Of a stretch of DNA of 64,000 nucleotides, positions 53,601 through 64,000 are shown piece by piece. Positions within the stretch are counted from its first letter, which is position 1. The number at the start of each line of letters is the position of its first letter. A program made the translations under genes and the position numbers. Location: NCBI GenBank assembly GCA_900708905.1, contig CAADRB010000021.1, positions 997,476 to 1,061,475 on the forward strand. The letters are read 5' to 3'. Below the pieces are notes generated by a model that saw only the letters and a program-made list of their open reading frames with translations, did not search any database and was not told the origin of the DNA. Source of the stretch: Hymenolepis diminuta. Its lineage: Eukaryota; Platyhelminthes; Cestoda; Cyclophyllidea; Hymenolepididae.

Positions 53601-55735
53601 TTCTATGTGTAAACACTCATCTTTTCTCCTTGGAAAAGTATGCCATACTATTACTACTACTTACTACGGCTAAAAGTGACATTTCTTGTTGGTAGTCATG
53701 GGATTGGTTTATCATCTGCATAAATTAACTAAAACTGTGTCATCGTGGACATCAAATGACCACTGTGTGGCGAGAAAGCAGGCAAAAAAGTTAATGGCAA
53801 GATTCGTGAATTTCGGATATGGAGTCTCTTGTGACCCTTAGGGCAATGGTACTTATTAGACATCGAGCGTGATTGAGAGGATCAAAAAATTTTAATGATA
53901 ATCATTTTTCCAAGAGTGGAACTCAGGAAGAAGCATGTTACGTATTAATTTAAAATTACAATTAAACTTTTATTATAGAATCCTCAACCTTGAATTTTGC
54001 ATAACAGTTTTGGACGGTCTTTGCATTTGATATCTTCTCTCGAACGACTGGTTTCCGAACTTTATAGTCTGCCGATAATTTGTCACAATCTTGAACATCT
54101 AAATGTCTAGAGATATTTAAAAGGAGTTACTTTTTAATCACTCTGCACATAACGGGAAATTTTTTCTGATTAATTTGAATTCGCTTGCATCCAGTAGGTG
54201 TCTATTATGCAGGAATAAAATTCTTCCATTTAACCATTTAAATAATATGATTTGGAGATGGTTTTATAAAACCTGGTCATATTATACTGTTGATGCCGAC
54301 GTATTATTCAATCTTGCTTATTATCATCCAAGGGTCTGAGTCTACTGTTTTTCATATGGCCTCGTCATTTGTCATCCGAAAATTGACTAGGTAACACTCG
54401 AAATTCAAATTCTGTAGGTCCTGGGTTCCCGATACGATAGTTAATTTTCCGTTCATATGAATCTTTTTGTGCTATTCAGAACTCTGAATACACTTTGTTA
54501 GAGTAATCATTGCCATTGTTTAATTTTCTGACAAGAATTTTAAAACCTAGGACAAAATCCCTTGGTTTCTTTATAAGGATCGGGACTATTTAGGTCAATT
54601 ATTCCATCATCCGAAGATATAGTATGAGTGGTGAGACATTGAGTTTAAAAGACGTGATTTTCTCAGCTACAACGTGGTGAAATTTGAACTTTTTCTCCCC
54701 AGTTCTCTTCTCATCTTGTATAGCATGTCTTAGCTGTGGAGTAAAACAGGAAAGACATTTTAAATACTTCATATAATCGAGTCTATTGATTGTATGCTCT
54801 ACGTTCCGAAACAATAATTGTAATACATAGAATACATCTTGAGATTCGTCATTTAAGGTAAGTAGGTAAGTAGTTGGTAGCATATATCTCTATAAGTACG
54901 TGAATCTGGAAGCCATTTAAGAAAGCTTAAGCCAAAAAATATATAATAAATTTATATATTCAATAGAGAATAGGTGTCATTAGGTATTCCTTTGTTAAAC
55001 ATTTCTAATTGGTGCACTGATGGATCCCGGACTCGTGATCTATGCACAACATGCATATACGGTACCGTTACGTCACCAGTAACTTGAAGAATCGAGTATT
55101 AGTTCTATTTTGCATCTATATCTGTGCTGTATGAGTTTGCGCATTTAATCACGTTGTATAATTTTCTGCACACCCAGATTTTCACAAGCACACTGAGTTT
55201 TTGTGTACTCATAAGGAAACGTCCATTCTTTTTACTAACATGTGTATACTTTTTCTCTCTTGTATGTGCACAGGGTGGATCACCGCCTTTTAATATTGTG
55301 ACCTTCTTCTTTGCATGGTGGGCACGCGAGATCCTGACTTACTTCGTCTACTTCAAGGCCATCCTGCATCCTCGTACTGTCAGGTGGGGAAAGAATACCT
55401 ATCACCTTTCTCTAGGAGGTCACACAGAACTCCTTCACGGGCCCAATGGCTCAAGCAGCACCAAAAATGCTAACAATATCTCTAGTCACAATGGTGGTAT
55501 CGGCGCTCCGCCGAAACGGAATAAATCGATTGACCAGCTACCTCTTCTTTCCAATGAGGCGACTCCAGTTGCCTCCCAAACAAGGGTGGCTACTGCTACT
55601 GGTACTCTACCAAAAACTTTCGCGGGAATTGCTACGGCAATGAATAGTGAACACGCATGGCGACATTTCGCGCAGAATGGCTACATTCGGGGCTCCCTAG
55701 ATCATCAACATATTGCCCTCATATCAGATGCCTGA
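47678..55735 (+). CDS. UGCG: Ceramide glucosyltransferase (glucosylceramide synthase), 8 exons, 493 aa
   Basis: Transfers glucose from UDP-glucose to ceramide on the cytosolic Golgi face, the first step of glucosphingolipid synthesis (family knowledge). Exons: 47678-47781, 48156-48291, 48369-48471, 48541-48642, 48807-48922, 50751-50929, 51174-51453, 55274-55735 (TGA). Phases fit throughout; the sixth intron is GC-AG (gcaagt donor at 50930). Residues 5-34 form an N-terminal membrane anchor. Family motifs: LPGVTIVKPLTGVDP, FCVEDPNDPA (first Asp, about 89-92), YPNVDARLIIGG, NPMVNNFLPGYE, LVHQIPY (conserved His170), CFTGMS (Cys208), AEDYFF (Asp237), RMVRW (273-277, the (Q/R)XXRW motif), then two or three membrane helices. 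Odd points: the second conserved Asp (D144 of mammals, CDSG) is Thr144 here (STSR), and the C-terminus extends about 90 residues past the usual end (human 394 aa). It may be a divergent paralogue; catalytic activity is uncertain. Confidence 0.93.
48693..48713. repeat. TA/TG dinucleotide microsatellite
   Basis: A run of about six TA units followed by three to four TG units, in the UGCG intron after the fourth exon. Confidence 0.7.
48923..50750. other. UGCG intron, 1.8 kb
   Basis: Bounded by gtgagt and CATAG. Holds the partial SINE-like copy 5 at its 3' end. The open frame at 49578-49793 shows no family similarity. Confidence 0.6.
50185..50290 (+). repeat. SINE-like dispersed repeat, copy 5 (partial)
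   Basis: Plus orientation, inside a UGCG intron. The head AAATCAGAGGTCTCGCAGG and the later block AATGAGTGATATGGTCAAC match the minus-strand reading of copy 2 (GGTCAGAGGTCATGAG and AAGTGATTTGGATGGCAA). No clear tail is visible, so it is probably truncated or strongly diverged. Confidence 0.45.
51500..51690 (+). repeat. SINE-like dispersed repeat, copy 6
   Basis: Plus orientation, just 3' of a UGCG exon. The head (GTTCACGGACTCAATACCC) is followed by CACGTAGTGAGCGGAATG, then GTGGTAGAATTCTAG, GGGGGCTCCATGAGGCC, CTACCCAAGG and TGTTGGCAAACCCTTCCC. This is the clearest copy for defining the tail shared with copies 2, 3 and 4. Confidence 0.6.
52388..52402. repeat. ATT trinucleotide microsatellite
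   Basis: About five consecutive ATT units in the long UGCG intron. Confidence 0.7.
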
Positions 55736-58700
55736 TATCTCAAAACCCGCTAACCAGCATATCCAGCACTATTTTACTTGTCTTTCTACTCTCCAACTGC
55801 CTCCCCCCGTTTTTTGTTTAAATCATATCCGAAAGACCCTCACTTCCCATCCTGTGTACAGATCCTTCTCCTGTTTTCCAAAGACTGAACCAAAAGATTC
55901 CCCTATTGTCTCTCCCCTCAAATTTAATTTATATTCAGATATGATCTAAATCGCTCACTCACTCTATCTTTGTGTGCGAGTACTTTTTTCGACGCTGAGT
56001 AAAATTGTGTTTGTACTTCTAGTGGGTAATACTGCTGATTTGTGTTAAGACTTTGGCGTATTGTGCTTTTCTTAAATACTGTGAATACTGTCTTCCTTTC
56101 TTAAAGTATCCGGCTTTTGATTTGTATCTTAAGAAGGGGGGAGGGGGGAGTGGGTAATGTTCATAGATTTATAAAATTTGGTGGTGGAGTATTTTCTCCC
56201 GAAAAATGAGTTATTGGAGCCTGTTCGATTATTGTTACTACAGAGATCAGATATGAAATTTTAATTAGAAAACAAGCTTGACTGTTCTGTGCCGGTTAGT
56301 CACACTTAATGCGATGTGATATCAGGAGTATGTTGTGAAAATCAAATTATAGAAGATAAGGGCGTCTTTTTTAGCATTATTAATACACTGGGTAAAGCGG
56401 AAGGTCAATCATTGAATCTCCTGAACTTAATTTCCCAGTCATCGGTCGATAGGTCTGACAAAAATGATATCCCACATTCTTATTTATCATTCATTTTAAT
56501 CAAATTACCCTCTTAATTACTTGGTGCTGATGTTATCACTAGTCTCTGAGTAAGCTGGCCTATCAGTTTCCGTGATATAAATGATCTAAATGGTACGGGT
56601 TACTAAACAACTTCTTAAAAATTATAAACGGATGGCCACTAACAACACAACTGCAGCACATCTGAACATGCAGTCTCTATGCTTCAGCTATTTAGTGCTT
56701 TGAATAACTACCTACTCACCACTTTCTGACTAACTTGCTGCTCGTCCGTATGCTGTCAATCGCTATCAATTCCAGATGAATTAGGCTTCTTTCCTAAAAT
56801 TCATGTAATCTATTACCATTAGTCGAGCAATAAATTGGTGGCCTCTGAGAACTTAGACCCAAAAAATTAAAAATACATAATGAAATATACCAAAAACTTT
56901 ATCATCCAAAACCCTGAATACAATAGGCTACATAGACGTTAGTTGCCCTGGTTTGATTACGGACAACTATAGCGTCTAGATCAGACCGCACCAGCATACT
57001 TTTGACGCAATAATTACTTCTTACCCCAAAATAAATGCCACAGTATGAGTTCTTGAGCTTAGACTGCAATTTTCGCAATATGACAAAAAATATCAGTTAG
57101 TGTTGGACAGAATTCTGCATAGCTTTCAATGTCGCAGTAAGGAGAGAACAAGGTGTGAAGATTGATGCTTTCGAACTAGTCCTGTTTCCTTCTGGTGAGA
57201 TTTGACTTGAAATATTTGAAATTGATAAGTTCGGTAATAGTCCACTTTTGACTTCTGTTGAGTAGATAATAATGGAGAATCCAAATTTCAATCAATCAAT
57301 ATATCGACCAATCAATCAATAATCAGTGCTTGCACATATAAATTTAATTTCATCAATTGGTGTTTCAGAAACCAGTTTCATTGCTTCGGATAGCACCATC
57401 TGGAGTGATACTATTGTTTTAGATTAGGTGGATACATCTGTTCCATTTTCAGAGTTACGAAGTATCTGCCTCTGCGAAAGTTCCCAATGTATAATAAATA
57501 TATCTGAATACAATGCTATGTTCACACGAGGAATTATCAAAATTAACGAAAATGGCTAAATAGTTATAAATTTTCATCATTTTTTGAGGGCTAGTTTTCA
57601 TTGGATTAGGCTTCGTTGGTCGAAAAATAAGCGCATTTCATAACCAATAGTTTAAAACTGTTTTAAAATGAGCTCAATAAACAACAACCATGATAAATTT
57701 AATTATTGAGATTTTTTTAGAACATTCAGTGTGAGCTTTTGTAATACTTATTTTTTTTAACTAATATAAGAAAATGATTGTTTATATATTGACAGGAATT
57801 AATCTCTCATTTAACTTAGAAAGGTAAATGTAAAACGTGAAACGTCAGTTTTGAAAAATAAAATCTCTGCTAATATCGGTGTCCCTTTGTTCAGAAATCC
57901 TTTCCTGCATTTTTATTTATGTTTATTAGTTGTTTATTTAACATTTCGAATTTAAACAAATGCTCGTAAAATTAGAATATTCATAGTTTAAATTTGTTTT
58001 GGTGTTTACTTCGGGAATCTGAATATATACTTATTGTTTGTCACGGGTTAAAATTAATCCTCCAAAAGAGTGTCCGAAGGCAATTTAATTAATGCTGAAC
58101 ATTCTATTTCTACGAAGATGAAAGTGGTATGCAATTTTAATTTTGAGTTTTCTCCTGCCATCAAACTAATTGAAACTGGTTTGCGAATGCAAAATTCACT
58201 TTAAGAAAACCCTTAACCATAATTAACTGGCTAAGTAGCTCCCCAGAACAAATTATTCAAATTTCTGAGAAATTTTCGATTCGTTAGTAACCTAAGTTTT
58301 TTATTTTACATTCCATTCCGTTAATATAACACTGAAACTACATTTTACCCAGTCCAATTTGAATTTCAAATTAAAAAGTTTACAAATCACGATTTCGATC
58401 AAGTGGAATAAAAAAAGAAAACCAATTATAATAAAATAATGGTTATTAATTTTTTAAAATACTCTATTCTGATCTGCATGACCCATTAATCCAAAATGAA
58501 GTGATAGCCAGTAAACATGTGGTCATTTCAAGCCTCTAATTACTCGTAGTTAGCAATTGGGCATAATGATGACGTTTAATAATTGGAAATTTCCTTTGGA
58601 AAGAGTAGATATTAAAGTTTTTTTAGCTAGAGTTTGTGTGGTGGTGATTTTGCCCACCTGCCATTGGAGTCCACGAAATCAGTACTCATCAAAGCACAAG

Positions 58701-61700
58701 AAGAGATGTGAATTTCAATTTCAATTAATTTGTGGCGAAATTGTAATCATCGACTGCCCTATTAACATTCTAATCCATGTTCTTTCTTTGACCTTTATGT
58801 ATCGATGGTTTTAACTGACGTGCCCTCTTAATTTCTATGTTACCACTTATCTCTGATCGACCAGCTTATACGGTAACGCCATGTCGAATCCCGTTCATAA
58901 TCAATCAACTAGATTAGTTATTCAAATTAGAGGGTAATTTGAATGGTCTCTCAAAGTACATAAGTGGATCCTCTCTGGCCAATCAGCACACTCAATGAGT
59001 ACGGCGTAAACGCTATAGATCTACGCCTCACCATTACATATCTTTCTGTCTTCACGCCATCTCTTTGGCTGTCTCACTAGCTCTCTCATTGTTTGGGGTC
59101 CTCTCATCAGTAAAACTTCGAATAACTGCCTCTTTTCTCCCTCCTGGTTACTGTGGTATATAAATTTCTATAACATCTTGATGATCACGGAAAGATTTTC
59201 GTGCTGGTTAATATTTCTTACCATGTTAAGCAGTTTGTCAAAATGGGTGAATCTTCTCCTCTGAGCAATGACCGATGACACCTTTTTTGACTATAAGCCT
59301 GAAACTTTTGAGAGGCTTTATTTTACACTTAATTATATGAATACATTCCCGGAAACATAGTAATGGAAAAAGGATAAGTCTACGCTTGAGGAAATTTTCT
59401 AAAAGATGAACAGTCCAATGCCTCTCTTTATGCCCATCCAAATTTGTCACGCCAGGATTAAAGGGGTTTTGTTTATTATGCCCAACTATTTTAGTTCATC
59501 CATGACTCATTTGCACTTGGCGAAAATCAGCCCATTTACTAACACGTGACTGTTGATAAAGCTCATTTTAAGAGCAGTCATAATTATTGACCGTGAGCTG
59601 ATCCATACAGATTCACTAAATGAAATGAAGCCTTGCATTTAAGTTGGCCTGAGGGATTACATCATGTTTTCAAATAACCAAATATTAATGCAACATGGCT
59701 TGAATTCCCCCGATTGCCTTTTGGATTTGAGAGCAAATGATAGCACATAATTAATCTGTCACTTCTAAGGTCAATCTCAATCCCTGGTAGATTAAGACCA
59801 AAATTAATCAGATTCCTACGAATTTGTTCCCCAAAATCACATCCAGTCAATTCTGGCTAAAGTTGCAAGATCTCAGGCCCACGATAATGATTAGTAAATA
59901 CCAACATTTATTTTCTAATTTGCGATAAGTAACAAAAAGGATTCAGAAGTGAATAACAAACTCTATGGATTAAATTTTCTCTTCAAATTTAATACTTTTG
60001 AGCTATGGACCGTGGAAATTTAAGGGTAACCCTCTTGAAGATTTCCAGATGTATGGTAATTTTGAAACTTAGCGCTTTTGGAAATCAGGGGAAAGAAGGC
60101 AGTAATTCGTTATAGAACTACATGATCTGATCGGTACAAAGACCATCAATATCTTTCATGATAAACCTCAGGGTCAAATATTCTATAACGGAGTCCCGAA
60201 TGATTTAAGAAACTACAGGCGAATGCCATGCATAAGCATAATTTCAAACATAATTGTGCGTTCTCTCTGCTCTTATACTTCTTTTTTTACAAAAAACCCA
60301 GCAATTATGAAGTTATTTGACTCTGAAAACAAGAACTTAATTCTCAATCATTGTGCAATTTAATGAATATTGACGGCAAGTTATTTTAAAAAAATATTGG
60401 CAGATCATATGAAAGGTGTTTAACAAATTCAGCAGGAGGAAAAAAGAGCACGATTTCTATCCTAAATATACAGATAAAAGTAAAGATTATTTCAGTGATA
60501 TACTCTCAGAGATAATTTTTTGTGATAGCATACCAACTTCTCTCTAACTCCTGTCCAATTTATCTAATAAATAAGTATCAAACTTTATAAGCAAATATAT
60601 TTGCGCGAAATATGGTTTGTTCTTCTACTCAATGCATTTTCCTTCATCAAGAGGGAATGATTAGTGGAAATGCAAAAAAATTAAATTTACTATTGACAGC
60701 CATTAGGTAACAGTTTAAAACACAATTAGTATTGTAAAAATGTAAAAAGTGCATCATTTTAAGGGTATCTCATAGAACACGGATAGATTTTGAAAAAAAA
60801 AGCAGCACGAGTAAAAGAAACAGAAAATTTAAAAATGAGCCTTCGCGAGTTATCCAGCAGGTTTCATTAATTTATTATAAAATCCAAATTTCAATTATCG
60901 AAGTGCATCAATTTAATCGGCATATATTCCCGAGATGACTAATTTTTTCAGTCACACACGCACATGACAAATGCACTCTGTACTTGTACTTTTACCTCGA
61001 TTATCGATTAGTTAATCCAGTTAGATCGTAGCAGAGGTGGTACAGTTGAGCAGTATTTTATAGGGATTTGGTATTTTCTTTTTCGTACTTTTGTTTTGAA
61101 CGCGTTAAAAACGGATAATTTTCGATTCACAGTGCTCTTTCGATTTGAGAGTTACGAATGAGGAATAGCAGCCATCTTTATTAATTTATAAAGCAAATAC
61201 TAATAAAGAGGAGGAAAGATGAGAGATGAGTAACTATCTCGAGCATAGATTGATTAATAAAATCAATGGCGGGCTTGTTTTCTCCCTGAAAAATCCCTTT
61301 GCAATGGCCTTAAGTTGGAGCGAATGGCATGATCTAGCGATGCATCAATATGTCAAAAATTAAATTTTTACATCCATACCCATTTTTTTCTCTTTTATTT
61401 TCTCTCTTAATCGGCACATAATTAATCGAGGAGATAAATGTTGGGTTGAAGAATATATCTACGTACCGAATTTGACAATATCTGGATATAAGTATAGAAC
61501 ACGATCATTCAACACAGCTTGTTACGAAATGACGGTTTTATTAATTAATTTAAAAATATTAGTAGGATTTACTACTTTCAATGATTTAATATTCGATTTG
61601 GACCATATTAGATTGAAAATTATATGTACAGAATTTCCGATGAAGTTAATTATCCTTCGGATCTTTCAGTACCTGTGTGCACTGACTCATAGGTCTGCTT

Positions 61701-64000
61701 ATGCCTACTAACTTGTACCTATGTCATAAATGTCAATGAGCGAAGAACGTGAAATTAGCCTTTGATGGCGAGCACGCCGCCACCTAGATTCAACCTACTA
61801 CTTTAGCCTCAACTTGAAATAGTTATGATTGCTACGTTTCTTTGAAACTTTCCATGAAACTGCTGTATTATTCAAAGAAAAAACCTATGGTTTTGTGGTT
61901 ATAAAAAAATGTTACGCCACTATGGCTATAAAAACTCATAAACGCATAGATCTTAATTAAAAAATAAGGCGTTTAATAAGCGGCATTTTCTTATTATTTA
62001 TTCAATATTGTTCAACTAGAATATCATTTTAATTTTTTAACAATTTAGCTTTGCCCGTGGGAAAGGTTAGGTTTGGGAGTTCTATCCAAAGCATATTTTA
62101 TATTTTAACCCTATTAAGTGAAAAAAAACCCTTATTAACTGCACAAATTAACTACTACTTCGCACTATTGTGAAACATGTTGCGGTTCGATCCTGCTCAT
62201 TCATAGAAAGAAAAAGACAAAACGATAATTAAATTTGCAAAATTTCATCAAAAATTGAATTATTTCGTGGCAGCCTTGACTGAAAAATTTGGTGAAACTC
62301 GTTGCCATCAAGGGATATTTTATCGATCTACGCTTACCTGTTGTCGTCTTGGCGACATAACAAAAGGGCTGGTGAGACGTGAGTTTTAAACTCCAAATAA
62401 TTAGGAGAGAAATTTAAAGCAATGTCTATTTAAAAAAGAATAAATGAAATGTGGTATTAAGAATGGCGTGATGTTTTGTGGGATCGGGGACATTGGTTCC
62501 ATAAAGAGTAGATTTGTCAAAAGAAACCCAGTTCTTCACAAAGCCATATTAGCATGAATTTGTTGCAATTGTCAGCTTACGTCACGCTTGCATAGTAACG
62601 CCGAAAATTTGACATTCCTGTGCTCATAGATGTTAAAATGCGTATTTCGTAGCCGCTATTTGGTATCACCATAAGCACAAATCTCCAGGGTGGTTTGATA
62701 ACTAAAACTTATATAAGAAACTTATGCAATTTGTAGCTGGTATTACATAAATAAGCTCCTTGCTGAACCATAGTAATCCTCTAGGAAGTCCGACTAGCTG
62801 CTGACAAGTACAACTAGCCTCTAGCAGAGTCCTCTATTATAAGCTTGATCCCTAAATTTAATATTCTATCTCTTTAGGAGTGAGAACGCAGAAAGTCGCG
62901 TTTGGAGAGCGTTTATTGCACCTTCCAGAATGTTCAAGCGCGCGCGAGGTTCCTTTGGTCAGGCTCAATAGTATTGTGGACTCCACAAATACTTGATTCA
63001 TTGTAAATTGCTTTCAATTTAGAAAGCAGATAATAAAATTGTCCAAAATGATTCAGCTTGAACGATTTAATTTCCAAGCATTTATATTAGGGAAGGGGAC
63101 ATTGATTCATTTTATAGAAGCCTATTGAAGAATTCTTCAGGAATTACAGGAATATGTTCAAAATTGGAAACTAAAAGACAGTCAGTGATTCTCACGATGT
63201 GTTATTTAGACGGAAGGACTCTCGGTTGACTCCCGCAAAAGTGACGTTTGATGAGCTAAATCTATATATTTTCGGTATTCATATTCCCTGTTCTGAGAAA
63301 ATCAAAGATTCTAACAAATATAAAATGATTAACAAATACTTTAGAGTTGGAATATTGGCTTTTATAATCAGTATTGCTGTTAGGACGCCAAATCGAATAT
63401 TTTCAGTGTGTTGGCTCGAGTACACTAAGAACGCACCCGGCGTAAGGATTTATCAATTTTTGGACTCCTATGCCGAGACTTGGATATGTAAGAGGAATAG
63501 TGACTGCTCAATCAATCCGCCACTCATTTACCCCACATCCCCTTTCATATAAGTACATTGGTGGTGTGACCTATGAGTCTTTTTCCTATATCATCCTAGA
63601 GTCCGAGTAGTTGTAGCTCTATGAAGTGGGAACTGAACAAATTATAAAAATTTCAGAATAATTTTAGAAAAAAACTATTAATTTCGAAAGTGTAAAATAA
63701 AAAATGTGCCGATCAATTAGAAATAAGTGGAATTTGCTAATCAATTTCATTTATTTCCGCGAACAGAGATCACAAGTGTAAACTTAAAGCCTTTCAAAAT
63801 CGACATAACATGGAGAAAGGAGACTCAGAGGTTATAAATTCAACATAATCCTATTTTTTCCCCCAGTTTACAGTTGGAAATATTAAGTGAAATAAAAAGC
63901 TGATAATCTTTAATCAAGAGCATTTATTGTTGGCATGGTCATGTAGCGGATGCTACACCAATAATTCTTTTGCTACACCTACGTAATCCTCCTAGCAGTC
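55736..64000. other. Gene-poor right flank
   Basis: About 8.3 kb downstream of UGCG with no recognisable coding exon, RNA gene or complete mobile element. The longest open frame is 63199-63552 on the plus strand (117 codons); it begins with GTG rather than ATG and matches no family I know. An imperfect AATC tandem run occurs at 57288-57325. Two similar short segments lie at 62755-62790 and 63968-64000. Confidence 0.55.
57288..57325. repeat. Imperfect AATC tandem repeat
   Basis: CAATCAATCAATATATCG followed by ACCAATCAATCAATAATC: two blocks of AATC units separated by a short interruption. Confidence 0.6.

Larger units (their letters stand above)
51454..55273. other. UGCG intron, 3.8 kb
   Basis: Begins gtgagt, followed at once by a run of C residues (about 51464-51473), and ends with GTGCACAG. 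Contains SINE-like copy 6 and an ATT trinucleotide run at 52388-52402. Segments near 51900, 54400 and 55020 have box-B-like GGTTC-type motifs that may be remnants of the same repeat family, but they are too diverged to call. Confidence 0.55.

Noticed and set aside
63199..63552. 117-codon open frame in the right flank
   Set aside because: It starts with GTG, has no nearby in-frame ATG upstream and resembles no family. It could be chance or an exon fragment, but nothing supports calling it a gene.

Overview
The window is animal nuclear DNA: AT-rich, with intron-split genes whose splice sites can be read directly, and long non-coding stretches between them. Protein similarity (from memory of family sequences, no search run) and gene structure are consistent with an invertebrate, probably a parasitic flatworm. 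The lineage call is an inference; the sequence alone proves only that it is a metazoan-like eukaryote. There are no bacterial operons, phage genes or CRISPR arrays.

Four genes can be reconstructed exon by exon, with reading phase conserved across almost every junction. (1) Left edge to 25596, plus strand: a large TRAPPC10-like subunit of the TRAPP II vesicle-tethering complex, missing its N-terminal part. (2) 41857 down to 27459, minus strand: a complete 13-exon GBA2-type non-lysosomal glucosylceramidase (GH116), 977 residues. (3) 44681-45189, plus strand: ribosomal protein S15 (uS19), three exons, 143 residues. (4) 47678-55735, plus strand: a ceramide glucosyltransferase (UGCG, GT21/GT2 fold), eight exons, 493 residues. 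From 55736 to the right end (about 8.3 kb) no gene is recognised.

The most interesting point is that the enzyme that would make glucosylceramide (UGCG) and the enzyme that breaks it down (GBA2) lie side by side, their start codons under 6 kb apart and in divergent orientation, with only the housekeeping gene RPS15 between them. The UGCG copy also has Thr where the family has its second conserved Asp (D144 in mammals), although the other catalytic motifs are intact, so it may be a divergent or altered-activity paralogue. One of its introns is of the rare GC-AG type.

Non-coding DNA carries at least six diverged copies of one short dispersed repeat with a tRNA-like (box-B-like) head and a shared tail, in both orientations and mostly in introns, which looks like a SINE family. 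A second repeat pair occurs at about 26.8 kb and 33.4 kb.
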